Assembly: GCA_903866255.1 (NCBI GenBank)
Contig: CAIPMW010000030.1
Location: forward strand, 1-52,354
Origin: an uncultured Chlorobiaceae bacterium
Lineage (GTDB): Bacteria; Bacteroidota; Chlorobiia; Chlorobiales; Chlorobiaceae
DNA: 52,354 nucleotides
Reading direction: 5' to 3'
This document shows positions 7,340 to 16,296 of this stretch, one piece after another. The stretch's first letter is position 1, and each line of letters opens with the position of its first letter. Position numbers and translations under genes: made by a program. The notes beneath the pieces are model-generated. The model saw only the letters and a program-made list of their open reading frames with translations, made no database searches and was not told the origin of the DNA.

Positions 7340-8635
7340 ATGCCTCAAATCACCAAATCAATTGAACTCTTTGAAAAAGCAAAGAAGTTTATCCCCGGCG
7401 GCGTAAATTCTCCGGTGCGAGCATTCAAATCGGTTGGCGGAACTCCAATCTACATGGCGAAGGGGTCGGGGGCATACATGACCGACGTTGACGGTAACAC
7501 CTACCTTGACTATGTCGGTTCGTGGGGCCCCTTTATTCTTGGCAGCATGCATCCGCGAATCACTGCCGCGCTTGAGTACACGCTGAAAAATATCGGCACC
7601 AGTTTTGGTACCCCGATTGAGATGGAGATCGAAATTGCCGAGCTTCTCTGTAAAATTGTTCCCTCTCTTGAGATGGTGCGTATGGTCAATAGCGGTACGG
7701 AAGCCACCATGTCGGCAGTCCGCCTTGCACGTGGCTATACTGGCCGCGATAAAATTATCAAATTTGAAGGGTGCTACCATGGCCATGGCGACAGCTTCCT
7801 CATCAAGGCGGGTTCAGGCGCTCTGACGCTCGGTGCTCCCGACAGTCCCGGTGTGACCAAAGGCACCGCGCAGGATACGCTGAATGCGACCTATAACGAT
7901 ATTGAGTCGGTCAAGTTGCTGGTCAATGAGAACAAGGGTCAGGTTGCCGCTATTATTATCGAGCCAGTAGCAGGCAACACTGGCGTTATTCCGGCCCAGC
8001 CGGGCTTTCTTGCCGCGCTTCGTGAACTGTGCACCGCTGAAGGCATTGTACTGATTTTTGACGAGGTGATGTGCGGATTCCGCGTAGCGCTTGGTGGCGC
8101 GCAGAGTCTCTATGGCGTTACTCCTGATTTGACCACCATGGGCAAAATCATCGGCGGAGGTCTTCCGGTAGGAGCATTTGGCGGCAAACGCGAAATTATG
8201 GAGCGTGTGGCTCCGCTTGGCGATGTCTACCAGGCAGGCACACTTTCGGGCAATCCTCTGGCGCTGACCGCAGGTCTTGAAACCCTGAAAATTCTTATCG
8301 ACGAGGATCCCTATCCAGAACTCGAAAGAAAAGCAAAGATCATTGAGGCCGGCTTCAGCGATAACCTGAAAAAGCTTGGGCTGAACTATGTGCAGAACCG
8401 TGTTGGCTCCATGTCCTGCCTCTTCTTTACCGGAACACCGGTGGTGAACTATTCGACAGCCATCACCGCCAACGTTAAAAAGCACGGCAAGTATTTCCAC
8501 TCACTGCTCGATCAGGGCATCTATACCGCCCCATCTCAGTTCGAGGCGATGTTCATCAGCGCAGTGCATACCGATGAGGATCTGGAAAAAACCATCAAGG
8601 CAAACTACAATGCCCTTGTGGTTTCCGAGAAATAA
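7340..8635 (+). CDS. hemL: glutamate-1-semialdehyde 2,1-aminomutase
   Basis: 431 aa, full length. This PLP enzyme converts glutamate-1-semialdehyde to 5-aminolevulinate, the C5-pathway precursor of haem and (bacterio)chlorophyll. Landmarks are IPGGVNSPVRAFKSVGG at the N-terminus, the MVNSGTEATMSAVRLARG cofactor-binding segment, the DEVMCGFR motif, and the PLP lysine in TTMGKIIGGGLPVGAFGG (around residue 269). High demand for tetrapyrrole in a phototroph fits its strong terminator and stand-alone position. Confidence 0.98.
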   Translation: MPQITKSIELFEKAKKFIPGGVNSPVRAFKSVGGTPIYMAKGSGAYMTDVDGNTYLDYVGSWGPFILGSMHPRITAALEYTLKNIGTSFGTPIEMEIEIAELLCKIVPSLEMVRMVNSGTEATMSAVRLARGYTGRDKIIKFEGCYHGHGDSFLIKAGSGALTLGAPDSPGVTKGTAQDTLNATYNDIESVKLLVNENKGQVAAIIIEPVAGNTGVIPAQPGFLAALRELCTAEGIVLIFDEVMCGFRVALGGAQSLYGVTPDLTTMGKIIGGGLPVGAFGGKREIMERVAPLGDVYQAGTLSGNPLALTAGLETLKILIDEDPYPELERKAKIIEAGFSDNLKKLGLNYVQNRVGSMSCLFFTGTPVVNYSTAITANVKKHGKYFHSLLDQGIYTAPSQFEAMFISAVHTDEDLEKTIKANYNALVVSEK

Positions 8636-8654
8636 TTTTCGGAAGAGAGATATT

Positions 8655-8689
8655 AAAAAAGGGAGGTTCCATTCCTCCCTTTTTTTTTC
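8655..8689. terminator. rho-independent terminator of hemL
   Basis: Perfect 12-bp arms AAAAAAGGGAGG (8655-8666) and CCTCCCTTTTTT (8674-8685) with a 7-nt loop, followed by more T. The symmetric A/T flanks could also stop the convergent DUF190 transcript. Confidence 0.93.
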
Positions 8690-8694
8690 TCATG

Positions 8695-9030
8695 CTATTC
8701 AATGATTCCTGTTCGTACAAGTTCTCTGGTAATCATCACGCGCGCTGAAGCATCCCTGACCATTTTTTGAAGTATCGGCAGGAAGCCGTCAATCTTTTCA
8801 GCGGAGTCCACAATTTCAATAACCATTGGCAGGTTTGTGCCCAGCTCCATGATTTTCGAGGCCTTGATGCTCATGTCGTGACCGTAGGAGAGCATCCCTT
8901 TCAGGGCGGTAGCTCCTGCCATCTCCATGCCTCGAGCCTCGCGGACGATCTCTTCATAGAGTGGCCGGTGGCCGTGCCGCGCCTGTTCGCCGACAAAAAT
9001 TCGCAGCATCTCTGCATTCTGAAATTCCAT
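8695..9030 (-). CDS. DUF190 family protein
   Basis: 111 aa from the ATG at 9030, chosen because GGAGGG lies 4 nt upstream of it; a TTG start at 9051 would overlap crcB. The sequence (MLRIFVGEQARHGHRPLYEEIV, ARGMEMAGATALKGMLSYG, PMVIEIVDSAEKIDGFLP) is typical of DUF190, a PII-like ferredoxin-fold family often next to or fused with CrcB. It may regulate or assist fluoride export; this is inferred from the pairing. It directly follows crcB. Confidence 0.9.
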   Translation of the reverse strand: MEFQNAEMLRIFVGEQARHGHRPLYEEIVREARGMEMAGATALKGMLSYGHDMSIKASKIMELGTNLPMVIEIVDSAEKIDGFLPILQKMVRDASARVMITRELVRTGIIE

Positions 9031-9041
9031 AATTCCCTCCG

Positions 9042-9425
9042 TTATGTCCAAAGTTTAGCAAGAAGTATTCCTGTATAGAGCGCAATAAATCCTCCTGCGA
9101 TACTGCCCGCAAGATATATGGCGGCATAAAAAAGCTGGCCGTCTTTGAGAAGAGCTGCATTTTCAAACATATAGGCAGAAAAGGTGGTAAAACCTCCACA
9201 GAAGCCAGTGATCAGAAAAAGCCTTGCTTCAGGGGAGACAAGAGTGGTAGAAATTGCCAGTTCACTTAAAAAGCCAATCAAAAAACTGCCCAAAATGTTG
9301 ACCGTCAACGTGGAAAACGGAAATCCTGTTGCCACTGGAGCAAGCAACAACGCCACAACATAGCGTCCAACAGAACCGAGAAAGCCGCCCAGACCGACAA
9401 GTGCTATGGCACTGGCATGTTTCAT
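9042..9425 (-). CDS. crcB: fluoride exporter CrcB/FluC
   Basis: 127 aa with four membrane segments. Diagnostic motifs are GGFLGSVGRY near the N-terminus, STLTVNILGSFLIGF, and the central GFCGGFTTFSAYM that lines the fluoride path and holds the structural sodium site. It works as an antiparallel dimer in the inner membrane. I looked for a fluoride riboswitch in the short leader and see no convincing one. It forms a tight group with the DUF190 gene downstream. Confidence 0.95.
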   Translation of the reverse strand: MKHASAIALVGLGGFLGSVGRYVVALLLAPVATGFPFSTLTVNILGSFLIGFLSELAISTTLVSPEARLFLITGFCGGFTTFSAYMFENAALLKDGQLFYAAIYLAGSIAGGFIALYTGILLAKLWT

Positions 9426-9468
9426 AATCCGCCACCTGCAAGATGTTCTGCCTCGTCAAACATAATTC

Positions 9469-9699
9469 TTAACGGTTGTGACCGCAAGATTGCCCATCCT
9501 CTATCCGTTTGTGTGCACAACACATTTCGTCGAGGATGCCGAGCAGGGTATTAAAAATACCGATGCAGATAATGGTCGGAGCCCATAACCCGACAAAAAT
9601 GGCAACCAGCTCATGATGTACCCCTGTGCCAAAAATAAAGATATAGATGGAGAGGAGTATCGAAAAGGTTGCCCCGATAAAATAATAGTGCGGCTTCAT
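9469..9699 (-). CDS. small two-helix membrane protein, unknown
   Basis: 76 aa from ATG 9699; a longer start at 9792 adds 31 residues and overlaps the upstream region of ruvX. Two hydrophobic segments (about 6-24 and 29-51) are followed by a polar tail with Cys and His (EMCCAHKRIEDGQSCGHNR). I do not recognise a family. It lies 43 bp before crcB in the same direction, so it may be co-transcribed with the fluoride-export genes. Confidence 0.55.
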   Translation of the reverse strand: MKPHYYFIGATFSILLSIYIFIFGTGVHHELVAIFVGLWAPTIICIGIFNTLLGILDEMCCAHKRIEDGQSCGHNR

Positions 9700-9863
9700 A
9701 GGGTGCGTTTGATTAAATGAACCATCTCCAAAATGTAAGAATAATAACGCCAGTAAAAAATCAGCTTGTGCTTCCATTGAGAAGATGTGCATCGTACAAT
9801 TGGTATATTGGCATAATACTGAAAAGCATTACGCGTAGTTTTGTCAATATTGTTGATCATCTC

Positions 9864-10295
9864 ATGAGGCCAAAAAAGAGAATAGTTGCCATTGATTATG
9901 GCACCAAACGTATTGGAGTGGCCAAGAGCGATCCCCTATGGCTCTTTGCGCAGCCCGTCGGTACCTTTGACCGTATCGCTCTCTCCGTAGCCCTTGCGAC
10001 AATGGTGAAGCAGGATGATGTTGCGTTGATTCTTGTTGGATATCCGCTCAGTGACGGTGATGAGACCAATGCCATGACCCGAGTGGTTGACCGATTTCTT
10101 GAGGAGCTTCGGGCAGAGTTTCCGCTGTTACCGATAGAAACGGTTGATGAACACCACTCTTCAAGGAGCGCACGCCAGATTCTGATTGCTTCCGGCAAGT
10201 CAAGAAAGGAGCGCCAGCAGAAAGGTCGGCTTGACAGCGCGGCGGCATGTGTGTTGCTCAGCGAATATCTTGAACATTGCGACAGGAGCGGGTAG
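9864..10295 (+). CDS. ruvX: Holliday junction resolvase-like protein RuvX/YqgF
   Basis: 143 aa from ATG 9864, which gives the expected start MRPKKRIVAIDYGTKRIGVAKSD; earlier in-frame starts add about 49 unrelated residues. The RNase H-like fold shows the first catalytic Asp in AIDYGTKRIG, the VGYPLSDGDE loop, and the late DEHHSSRSA motif. Known roles of the family are pre-16S rRNA 5' processing and junction resolution. It is divergent from the small membrane protein gene. Confidence 0.94.
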   Translation: MRPKKRIVAIDYGTKRIGVAKSDPLWLFAQPVGTFDRIALSVALATMVKQDDVALILVGYPLSDGDETNAMTRVVDRFLEELRAEFPLLPIETVDEHHSSRSARQILIASGKSRKERQQKGRLDSAAACVLLSEYLEHCDRSG

Positions 10296-10380
10296 AGAAA
10301 AGCGTTACTATTATTAAATTAGCAGTATCAAAGTGATAAATCACCACTCACCAGGGACAGGATTAAAGCTGAGTACCTCT

Positions 10381-10578
10381 ATGGAATCAAAGCGACCACA
10401 AGGGAAGTATGTTATTAATACTCAAGGGAAAAAGACAGGGGTACTGTTATCCTTGAAACAATACCAGCAAATTGTAGAGGATTTACATGATCTGACGATA
10501 CTGGCATCCCGTCGGGACGAAACCCCGGTGACTCTTGAAGAGATGAGACGGAGATTACAGTGCCATGAGCAAGTATAG
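10381..10578 (+). CDS. antitoxin of a RelE-type pair
   Basis: 65 aa from ATG 10381 (a GTG at 10333 would add 16 residues). The short protein has an N-terminal strand-helix region (YVINTQGKKTGVLLSLKQYQQIVED) resembling Phd/YefM or RelB antitoxins, and an acidic, helical C-terminal half that would wrap the toxin. It overlaps the downstream toxin gene by 14 bp, the usual layout for antitoxin first. It should bind its own operator as well as the toxin; no clear operator palindrome is seen. Confidence 0.85.
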   Translation: MESKRPQGKYVINTQGKKTGVLLSLKQYQQIVEDLHDLTILASRRDETPVTLEEMRRRLQCHEQV

Positions 10579-10831
10579 TGTTATCTTTAAGCCCTCAGTC
10601 GAAAAAGATTTACGAAAAATACCAGTGGCTGTGGTTGATCGTCTTTTTCAGCGAATCGATGGTCTGACAGCCGATCCATTTCCTCCGCAATCTCTGAAAC
10701 TTGCAGGCGGGGAGCTGTTTTATCGCATTCGGGTGGGAGATTATCGTATCGTCTATCAAGTCGATACAGAGGACAAGCAGATTGTCATTCAGTACATCCG
10801 GCATCGTCGCGATGTGTATCGGGATTTGTAG
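10565..10831 (+). CDS. RelE/ParE-family toxin
   Basis: 88 aa of the RelE superfamily: N-terminal YSVIFKPSVEKDLRKIP, central LKLAGGELFYRIRVGDYRIVYQVD, C-terminal YIRHRRDVYRDL. RelE toxins cut ribosome-bound mRNA, and the conserved basic residues (Arg in RIRVGDYRIVY, and RHRRDVY) are present, so it looks intact. Its start overlaps the end of the antitoxin gene. The pair sits between ruvX and pyrE. Confidence 0.93.
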   Translation: MSKYSVIFKPSVEKDLRKIPVAVVDRLFQRIDGLTADPFPPQSLKLAGGELFYRIRVGDYRIVYQVDTEDKQIVIQYIRHRRDVYRDL

Positions 10832-10944
10832 CCTGCAATGGCGTATACTCTCGATCAGGCGAAGTTTTCCTTTAGCTTTTGGGAGCGGCTTCTTTATCTT
10901 TACCATCATTGATATATAAACATTCACCAGCAATACTGTCTTTT

Positions 10945-11526
10945 ATGAGTACTCCATCTCTGCTTGATGTTTTCAAATCAACCGGTGCGCTGCTCGATGG
11001 TCACTTCAAGCTGACATCAGGCCGCCACAGCAACGCCTACTTTCAGTGTGCCAAAGTTTTGCAGTATCCAGAGCATTTGTCTGCAGTTTGCAGCAGGATT
11101 GCCGGGCATTTTGCAGGGAAAGGTATTCAGACGGTCATCTCTCCTGCCATTGGAGGTATCGTTGTTGGTACAGAGGTTGGTCGTCAGCTTGGTGTCAAGA
11201 CCATTTTTGCCGAGCGTAAAGATGGAGTGATGACGATCCGGCGTGGCTTCAGCCTTGAACCGGGTGAGCGAGTGCTGGTGATTGAGGATGTGATAACCAC
11301 TGGTGGCTCAGTGGCCGAAGTCATTGAGTGCATGAACAGCGCCGGAGCATTGCTCGTCGGAGTTGGTTCAGTGGTCGACCGCAGTAATGGGCGAGTGAAG
11401 CTTGCAGATGATCAATTTTCGGTTCTTTTGATGGAGGTGATCAGCTATGCTCCTGAAGAGTGTCCACTCTGCAAGGAGGGTTTGCCGATAGATGCTCCGG
11501 GAAGTCGGGCAAACAAGCAAAATTAA
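10945..11526 (+). CDS. pyrE: orotate phosphoribosyltransferase
   Basis: 193 aa from ATG 10945, giving the usual N-terminus ([29 protein letters not shown]). It converts orotate and PRPP to OMP in pyrimidine synthesis. The PRPP-binding motif is [13 protein letters not shown], and [17 protein letters not shown] carries catalytic-loop residues. A Cys-containing tail (EECPLCKEG) follows. tyrA begins a few bases after its stop. Confidence 0.97.
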   Translation: MSTPSLLDVFKSTGALLDGHFKLTSGRHSNAYFQCAKVLQYPEHLSAVCSRIAGHFAGKGIQTVISPAIGGIVVGTEVGRQLGVKTIFAERKDGVMTIRRGFSLEPGERVLVIEDVITTGGSVAEVIECMNSAGALLVGVGSVVDRSNGRVKLADDQFSVLLMEVISYAPEECPLCKEGLPIDAPGSRANKQN

Positions 11527-11531
11527 AGGGC

Positions 11532-12401
11532 ATGATGGTGGATTCACCTGTCAGAAGCATCTCATTTATTGGGCTCGGGTTGATTGGTATGTCGCTGTTG
11601 CAGGCTATCAGGAGCTCCCCGCTAGCCAGAGAAAGTTCAATTTTCTTTCAGGGCTTTGATCCAAATTTTACCGAGGCAGATTGTTGCCGTGTCAAAGAGC
11701 TTGGACTCGACCTGTTTACAGGAGATAAAAAAAACCTTTATGGAGCCGATCTGCTGATTCTTGCAGCTCCGGTCGAGGTCAATATCACTCTTCTCGACGA
11801 GATAAAGCAGTTTGCGCCTCCCGCAACACTGGTCAGCGATGTATCGAGTACCAAGTCACTCATTGCCCGAAGAGCGCGGGAACTTGATCTCCCATTCATT
11901 GGAATGCACCCCATGGCGGGCAAGGAACAGAAGGGCTATCGAGAGAGCCATGAAGAGCTTCTGCGTGACAAGCGCGTTATCTTTTGTGACGATAATGGTC
12001 TGCTTGCCAGTGAAAAGGGCATGTTTCTCGTCAGGTTACTTGAGTCGGCGGGCTGCACAACGCTCTCCATGACACCGGCGGATCATGACCGTGTGATTGC
12101 CAGAATAAGCCATCTCCCACAATTGCTCTCAACGCTGCTGATCGGCTCTTGCGGGGAGTCGCTCACGATGTCAGGTCCTGGTTTTGCCACGTTTGCAAGG
12201 CTTGCGGGCAGTTCATGGGAGATTTGGAGGGATATTATAGTCACCAACAGCGAGAACATTGCCGAGGAGCTTGACCATTTTTCGGCAGAGCTTTCTCTTC
12301 TTTCGGATGAGGTTAAGCAACACAACCTGAAACAGCTTGAATCGCGCTTTGGTGAGGCAAATCGGCTCTATCAAACTCTTAAAGAGATCAACCGGTCATG
12401 A
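11532..12401 (+). CDS. tyrA: prephenate dehydrogenase
   Basis: About 289 aa. The NAD(P)-binding Rossmann motif is [17 protein letters not shown] and the conserved [15 protein letters not shown] substrate segment is present. The C-terminal helical dimerisation domain includes the [12 protein letters not shown] and [18 protein letters not shown] segments. It catalyses oxidative decarboxylation of prephenate (or arogenate) for tyrosine. No ACT or chorismate mutase domain is fused. Start choice is between adjacent ATGs at 11532 and 11535, behind AAAGGG; a GTG at 11460 would overlap pyrE. The stop overlaps nadK (ATGA). Confidence 0.94.
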   Translation: MMVDSPVRSISFIGLGLIGMSLLQAIRSSPLARESSIFFQGFDPNFTEADCCRVKELGLDLFTGDKKNLYGADLLILAAPVEVNITLLDEIKQFAPPATLVSDVSSTKSLIARRARELDLPFIGMHPMAGKEQKGYRESHEELLRDKRVIFCDDNGLLASEKGMFLVRLLESAGCTTLSMTPADHDRVIARISHLPQLLSTLLIGSCGESLTMSGPGFATFARLAGSSWEIWRDIIVTNSENIAEELDHFSAELSLLSDEVKQHNLKQLESRFGEANRLYQTLKEINRS

Positions 12402-13255
12402 AATTCGGGATTGTTATCAATATTTCAAGAGAGCGTGCACTGGTTCTGGCCCGTGAGCTTGCCGAATGGCTGGAAGCAAGGGGTGTTGATTACCTGTTTG
12501 AAGCGCTCTCCGCAGAACATCTGCATATCGACAATTCAGCCCCCATTGAGGAGCTTGCTGAGCATTGTGACGCCTTTATCTCACTTGGCGGTGATGGAAC
12601 CTTGCTTTTTACCTCGCATTATGCCGTAACGAAGCCGGTTATTGGAGTCAATGTCGGCTATCTCGGCTTTTTGACGGAGTTTACCCAGGCGGAAATGTTT
12701 GCGGCGATAGAGATGGTCTTGAATGGAAGCTACTCTATTCATACCCGTTCACAGCTTGAGGCAACTATCTGTATTGATCATCAAATGCAGCATCTCAGGG
12801 CTTTGAATGATGTGGTTATCGAAAAAGGCGCTTATCCTCGTATTCCGACCTTTATCATAAAGCTTGATGGCGAACTGCTCAGTTCATACCGGGCAGATGG
12901 TATCATTATTGCTACATCGACGGGCTCGACCGCATACTCCATGTCGGCAGGTGGCCCGATCATTGCGCCAAAATCAAGTGTTTTTGTCATTACGCCAATA
13001 TGCCCGCACATGCTTACAGTACGACCGATTGTTATCAGTGATGACAAGATGATTGAAGTCTCTGTTGATGCTCCCGACGGCTCTTTTCCACTCAACTGTG
13101 ATGGCACTCTCAAAAAAATGCTTTTACCACACGAGAGCATTACGGTCAGAAAATCTCCGGTGGTCATTAATCTTGTCGCCAATGAAAGCAGGAATTTCAG
13201 TGAAATCCTGCGCACAAAACTGCTCTGGGGACGTGAACATGACTTCGGTCAGTAA
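12398..13255 (+). CDS. nadK: NAD kinase
   Basis: 285 aa. The GGDGT motif ([13 protein letters not shown]) and the glycine-rich [15 protein letters not shown] segment identify an NAD kinase, which phosphorylates NAD to NADP with ATP. The [11 protein letters not shown] phrase between them is also typical. It is translationally coupled to tyrA through a 4-bp overlap, forming a pyrE-tyrA-nadK run. Confidence 0.97.
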   Translation: MKFGIVINISRERALVLARELAEWLEARGVDYLFEALSAEHLHIDNSAPIEELAEHCDAFISLGGDGTLLFTSHYAVTKPVIGVNVGYLGFLTEFTQAEMFAAIEMVLNGSYSIHTRSQLEATICIDHQMQHLRALNDVVIEKGAYPRIPTFIIKLDGELLSSYRADGIIIATSTGSTAYSMSAGGPIIAPKSSVFVITPICPHMLTVRPIVISDDKMIEVSVDAPDGSFPLNCDGTLKKMLLPHESITVRKSPVVINLVANESRNFSEILRTKLLWGREHDFGQ

Positions 13256-13299
13256 CTTCCCCATTATCTTTTCCGAATGAATCCGCCTGAAACAGTTTC

Positions 13300-14748
13300 A
13301 TGAATAACAGCATCAGTTCCGGATCACTGTATAATCTGCTTGGTATTCCTCTGGATACACCACTGAGCATTGGCGATATGTGTGGTCGGCTTAAACCGGT
13401 ATTTTATCCAGCCCCGGCGCTCTCGGCTCGGCTGGAGCAGTTTTGCAATGCCCTTGTTGCGGTCATGCAGTCGCTTGGCATTGCTGTTTGTTCCAGTGAT
13501 GATGCGCTGAGTGAGGATGGGCGATTTGCGCCGGGGCAGGTCATTCTCGCACCAGGATATTTTCCTGATGAACGGCTGGCCATCAACAGGGTGACAACAC
13601 TCTATAACAACATTATTGTAGGCATCTACGACGAGCCGGCACCGCTCACCTGCGACTCCTCTCCCCAGCAGCGCCTTGATGCCATTGTGGGCAGGCTTGC
13701 CCGTGATATGGTTCATATTCTTGTCTATGTGACTGATCGATCATGGACAATATGCACCATGAATGGTGGTGTTGTCACCTTTGACACTCAGTATCCGCTG
13801 CAAGGGGATGTGCGCGATACTCTGGTGCCAAAACTGACGGCACAGGTTGTTCCTCCAAGGGCGGAAGATCTCGACATCATGCAGGGAGAGCTGAATACCG
13901 GGACAGCGGAGTTTGAGGTTGTCGCCACAGATTTTATGCAGTGCAGCGCTTTGTGGAGCAATAATGTTTCACTGTTGACGCATACCTCAACCATAGGGCT
14001 CGACTATCGAAGCGCCTTTTATCAACGGATTGTTGCCCGCTACCTTGATCAGCGGAGCGGGATGAGCTATGGATTTTTTGCAAGCCAGCGACCGGTTGTT
14101 GTACAGCCTGCCCGTCTTTCCGCTGGAGCAGGGTTGATTCCTGTTTATCTGCAAGGAGGAGAATATTTTGTGCCTGTTCCGCAGATAAGTGTTATTACCA
14201 CGAGGTCAGGTTGCAGAAAAAATCATCTTGATCCAAAAAATGATCTTGTGGAGATCGGGCTTATGTTTCGAGAGGGTAAGGGGCGTGCATGGCTGAAGAC
14301 TCCGGCAGGGAACTCCCCCGAGACGGTTGCCAAGCCCTCTTTCGATACACTGACGATACTTGCCCATGCACTTGGAAATGCCCTGGTGGCAAGTATACTG
14401 ATGACGTTGAACCCAAAGTCCGACTTTCCATCCCATCTGGCCCGTTTTGGGGCATCAATGACGCACTGGCACGACTATCCCTCCAGCTTCCAGCTTCCTG
14501 AAGGGTACTTTCTGCATGGAGAGAGCAATCCACCTGTCGCCTGCTCAACACCGCAATCTGCGGCATATAGTCTTCTGGGAAAAATAGATGCGCTTGAGGT
14601 TGCGCTGGAACAGGGGGCAGAGTATCGGGGAGATATCCATGTTGAGCCAAACCATGGCACAAATATTATGGGGATTATGTCACTTGCTGAAACAGCGATG
14701 CTCCTCAATCCTTCCCCCTCACCGGGGGTTGTGACTGAAGAGCGATAA
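13300..14748 (+). CDS. conserved-looking hypothetical protein, 482 aa
   Basis: Long, uninterrupted and with codon use like its neighbours, but I recognise no domain. No signal peptide or membrane span is visible, so it is probably cytoplasmic. Recognisable stretches are an early LYNLLGIPLDTPLSIGDMCGRLKPVFYPAPALSA-type region, a segment around residues 140-230 alternating strands and Val/Thr-rich stretches, a Leu/Ala-rich helix near 350-365 (LTILAHALGNALVASIL), and a His-containing C-terminal part with NHGTNIMGIMSLAETAML. It starts 44 bp after nadK and is convergent with the kdsC-like gene. It could be lineage-specific. Confidence 0.85.
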   Translation: MNNSISSGSLYNLLGIPLDTPLSIGDMCGRLKPVFYPAPALSARLEQFCNALVAVMQSLGIAVCSSDDALSEDGRFAPGQVILAPGYFPDERLAINRVTTLYNNIIVGIYDEPAPLTCDSSPQQRLDAIVGRLARDMVHILVYVTDRSWTICTMNGGVVTFDTQYPLQGDVRDTLVPKLTAQVVPPRAEDLDIMQGELNTGTAEFEVVATDFMQCSALWSNNVSLLTHTSTIGLDYRSAFYQRIVARYLDQRSGMSYGFFASQRPVVVQPARLSAGAGLIPVYLQGGEYFVPVPQISVITTRSGCRKNHLDPKNDLVEIGLMFREGKGRAWLKTPAGNSPETVAKPSFDTLTILAHALGNALVASILMTLNPKSDFPSHLARFGASMTHWHDYPSSFQLPEGYFLHGESNPPVACSTPQSAAYSLLGKIDALEVALEQGAEYRGDIHVEPNHGTNIMGIMSLAETAMLLNPSPSPGVVTEER

Positions 14749-14758
14749 CCGGAACTCC

Positions 14759-15310
14759 CTATTCCTCCTCTTCTCCCTGATCAACATAAGGCCATTTGCC
14801 TTGCCGGATGAGAATCATCTCGACCAGCTCTCTTATGCAGCCCTTTCCTCCTTCAAATCCCGAGATGTAACCAACCCGGTTTCTCAGATAATTGGCACCG
14901 TCAATAGCGGTCGCAGGGAGGCCAACTTTTTTGAGTACGGCTATGTCGCCGATATCGTCGCCGATATAGGCGCAATCCTCATCATCAAGATTGTGACGCA
15001 GACGGAAAGCATCATAAGAGTAGAGAGGACTCTCTCCATTGAGGTAGAGATCGTGCACGCCGATTGCCTCCAGTAGAGGCCGATACCCTTCCGCATCTCT
15101 TTCCGACACAACAGCAATACGTATTCCCTGCTTCAGCGCCTCTTTGATGGCAACTGCATCTCTGACTGAAATTGAGCAAAGTTCCCCACCATTGCTGTCG
15201 AAAGTAATTCTGCTGCCGTTCAGCACTCCGTCAACCGGAAAGACAAGGGCGCGTACGGCTTTGAGGGCCTGATCGATTTTTGATGATGGATCAGCCAATG
15301 AAGGCTGCAT
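14759..15310 (-). CDS. KdsC-like HAD-family protein lacking catalytic residues
   Basis: 183 aa from ATG 15310 (a GTG at 15376 would overlap kdsA). The fold and order match KDO-8-phosphate phosphatase, which acts one step after KdsA: ALVFPVDGVLNGS, then SISVRDAVAIKEAL, then YIGDDIGDIAVLKKVGLPATAID, then GGKGCIREL. But the nucleophile of the DVDGVL motif is Pro25 here, and the motif-III Lys (QGQSNK in E. coli) aligns with GESPLY, so Lys is also missing. The GDDxxD metal motif is kept. It is probably a non-catalytic homologue, or the enzyme uses other residues. It follows kdsA. Confidence 0.85.
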   Translation of the reverse strand: MQPSLADPSSKIDQALKAVRALVFPVDGVLNGSRITFDSNGGELCSISVRDAVAIKEALKQGIRIAVVSERDAEGYRPLLEAIGVHDLYLNGESPLYSYDAFRLRHNLDDEDCAYIGDDIGDIAVLKKVGLPATAIDGANYLRNRVGYISGFEGGKGCIRELVEMILIRQGKWPYVDQGEEEE

Positions 15311-15348
15311 CCCGAAATATTGAAAACCTTCCAAAAGGGTATGATATT

Positions 15349-16188
15349 TTAGAGTGAATGAAGAGAGCGCACACACCGGTAAAGGTGGAGCAGTTGTTTG
15401 ACAATGGTTCCAAAATCAGCCAGCGCCACCTGGGTGGCAGCATCGGACATCGCTTTTGACGGGTTTGGATGGATTTCAAAAAAGAGTCCATCCACCCCGG
15501 CAGCAACCGCCGCCCTTGCAAGGGGCATCACATACTGACGCTCACCGCCAGATACGCCATGACCTGCCCCTGGAAGCTGTAGGCTGTGTGTTGCGTCGTA
15601 AAGTACCGGATATCCCGATTCAGCCATTTTGGCCAATCCCCTGAAATCAACGACGAGATTGTGATAGCCAAAGCTTGAGCCCCGTTCAGTAAGCATAACC
15701 CTCTTATTTCCAGTCTGTACCACTTTGGCGGCGGCAAGCGCCATGTCATCCGGTGCCATGAACTGTCCTTTCTTGATGTTGACCGCCAGACCACTCTCTC
15801 CTGCTGCCACCAGAAGCTCCGTCTGCCGGCAGAGAAATGCCGGTATCTGCAGCACATCAACGTAACGGGCGGCATGAGTCACATCCTTTGTTTCATGGAT
15901 ATCGGTAATAACCGGCATGTTATACCTCTGGCGAATCTCGGCAAGCACTTCGAGCGCCTCGGTATCTCCAATGCCGGTAAAGGAGGTGCCAGAGGTACGA
16001 TTTGCCTTGCGGTAGGAGCCCTTGAAGATAAAACGAACCCCCGCCTCCTGGCTGATCCGCAGCAACTCTTCAGCCGTCTCCAAGGCCATTGCGCGATTTT
16101 CGATCAGGCAGGGGCCAGCTATAAAAAGCGGAATGTTGTCGTCAGGAACGGAGAGTGAACCAATTGAGAACTTTTGCGTGCTGCTCAT
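15349..16188 (-). CDS. kdsA: KDO-8-phosphate synthase
   Basis: 279 aa. It condenses arabinose-5-phosphate with PEP to KDO-8-phosphate for the LPS inner core. Landmarks are [11 protein letters not shown] near the N-terminus, [37 protein letters not shown] and [12 protein letters not shown]. The Cys in AGPCLIEN marks the metal-dependent class (the metal-free enterobacterial class has Asn there). It is the upstream gene of the kdsA/kdsC-like pair and divergent from clpB. Confidence 0.97.
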   Translation of the reverse strand: MSSTQKFSIGSLSVPDDNIPLFIAGPCLIENRAMALETAEELLRISQEAGVRFIFKGSYRKANRTSGTSFTGIGDTEALEVLAEIRQRYNMPVITDIHETKDVTHAARYVDVLQIPAFLCRQTELLVAAGESGLAVNIKKGQFMAPDDMALAAAKVVQTGNKRVMLTERGSSFGYHNLVVDFRGLAKMAESGYPVLYDATHSLQLPGAGHGVSGGERQYVMPLARAAVAAGVDGLFFEIHPNPSKAMSDAATQVALADFGTIVKQLLHLYRCVRSLHSL

Positions 16189-16296
16189 CGATATTTTCTT
16201 GAAGAGTCATAAATTCCATTGATGGATTTAACATTTTAAGGGTTAAATTTACAACAATATTTCTTATTCACACGTTGTAATCAAATACTGAAAATA

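Noticed and set aside
9426-9470. Fluoride riboswitch before crcB
   Set aside because: The short leader lacks the conserved crcB-motif core, and only about 40 bp separate the neighbouring gene.
11460-11531. Upstream GTG start for tyrA
   Set aside because: It lies inside pyrE and adds residues that do not precede the Rossmann motif in the family.
15311-15376. Upstream GTG start for the KdsC-like gene
   Set aside because: It overlaps the end of kdsA and lengthens the protein beyond the usual KdsC size.
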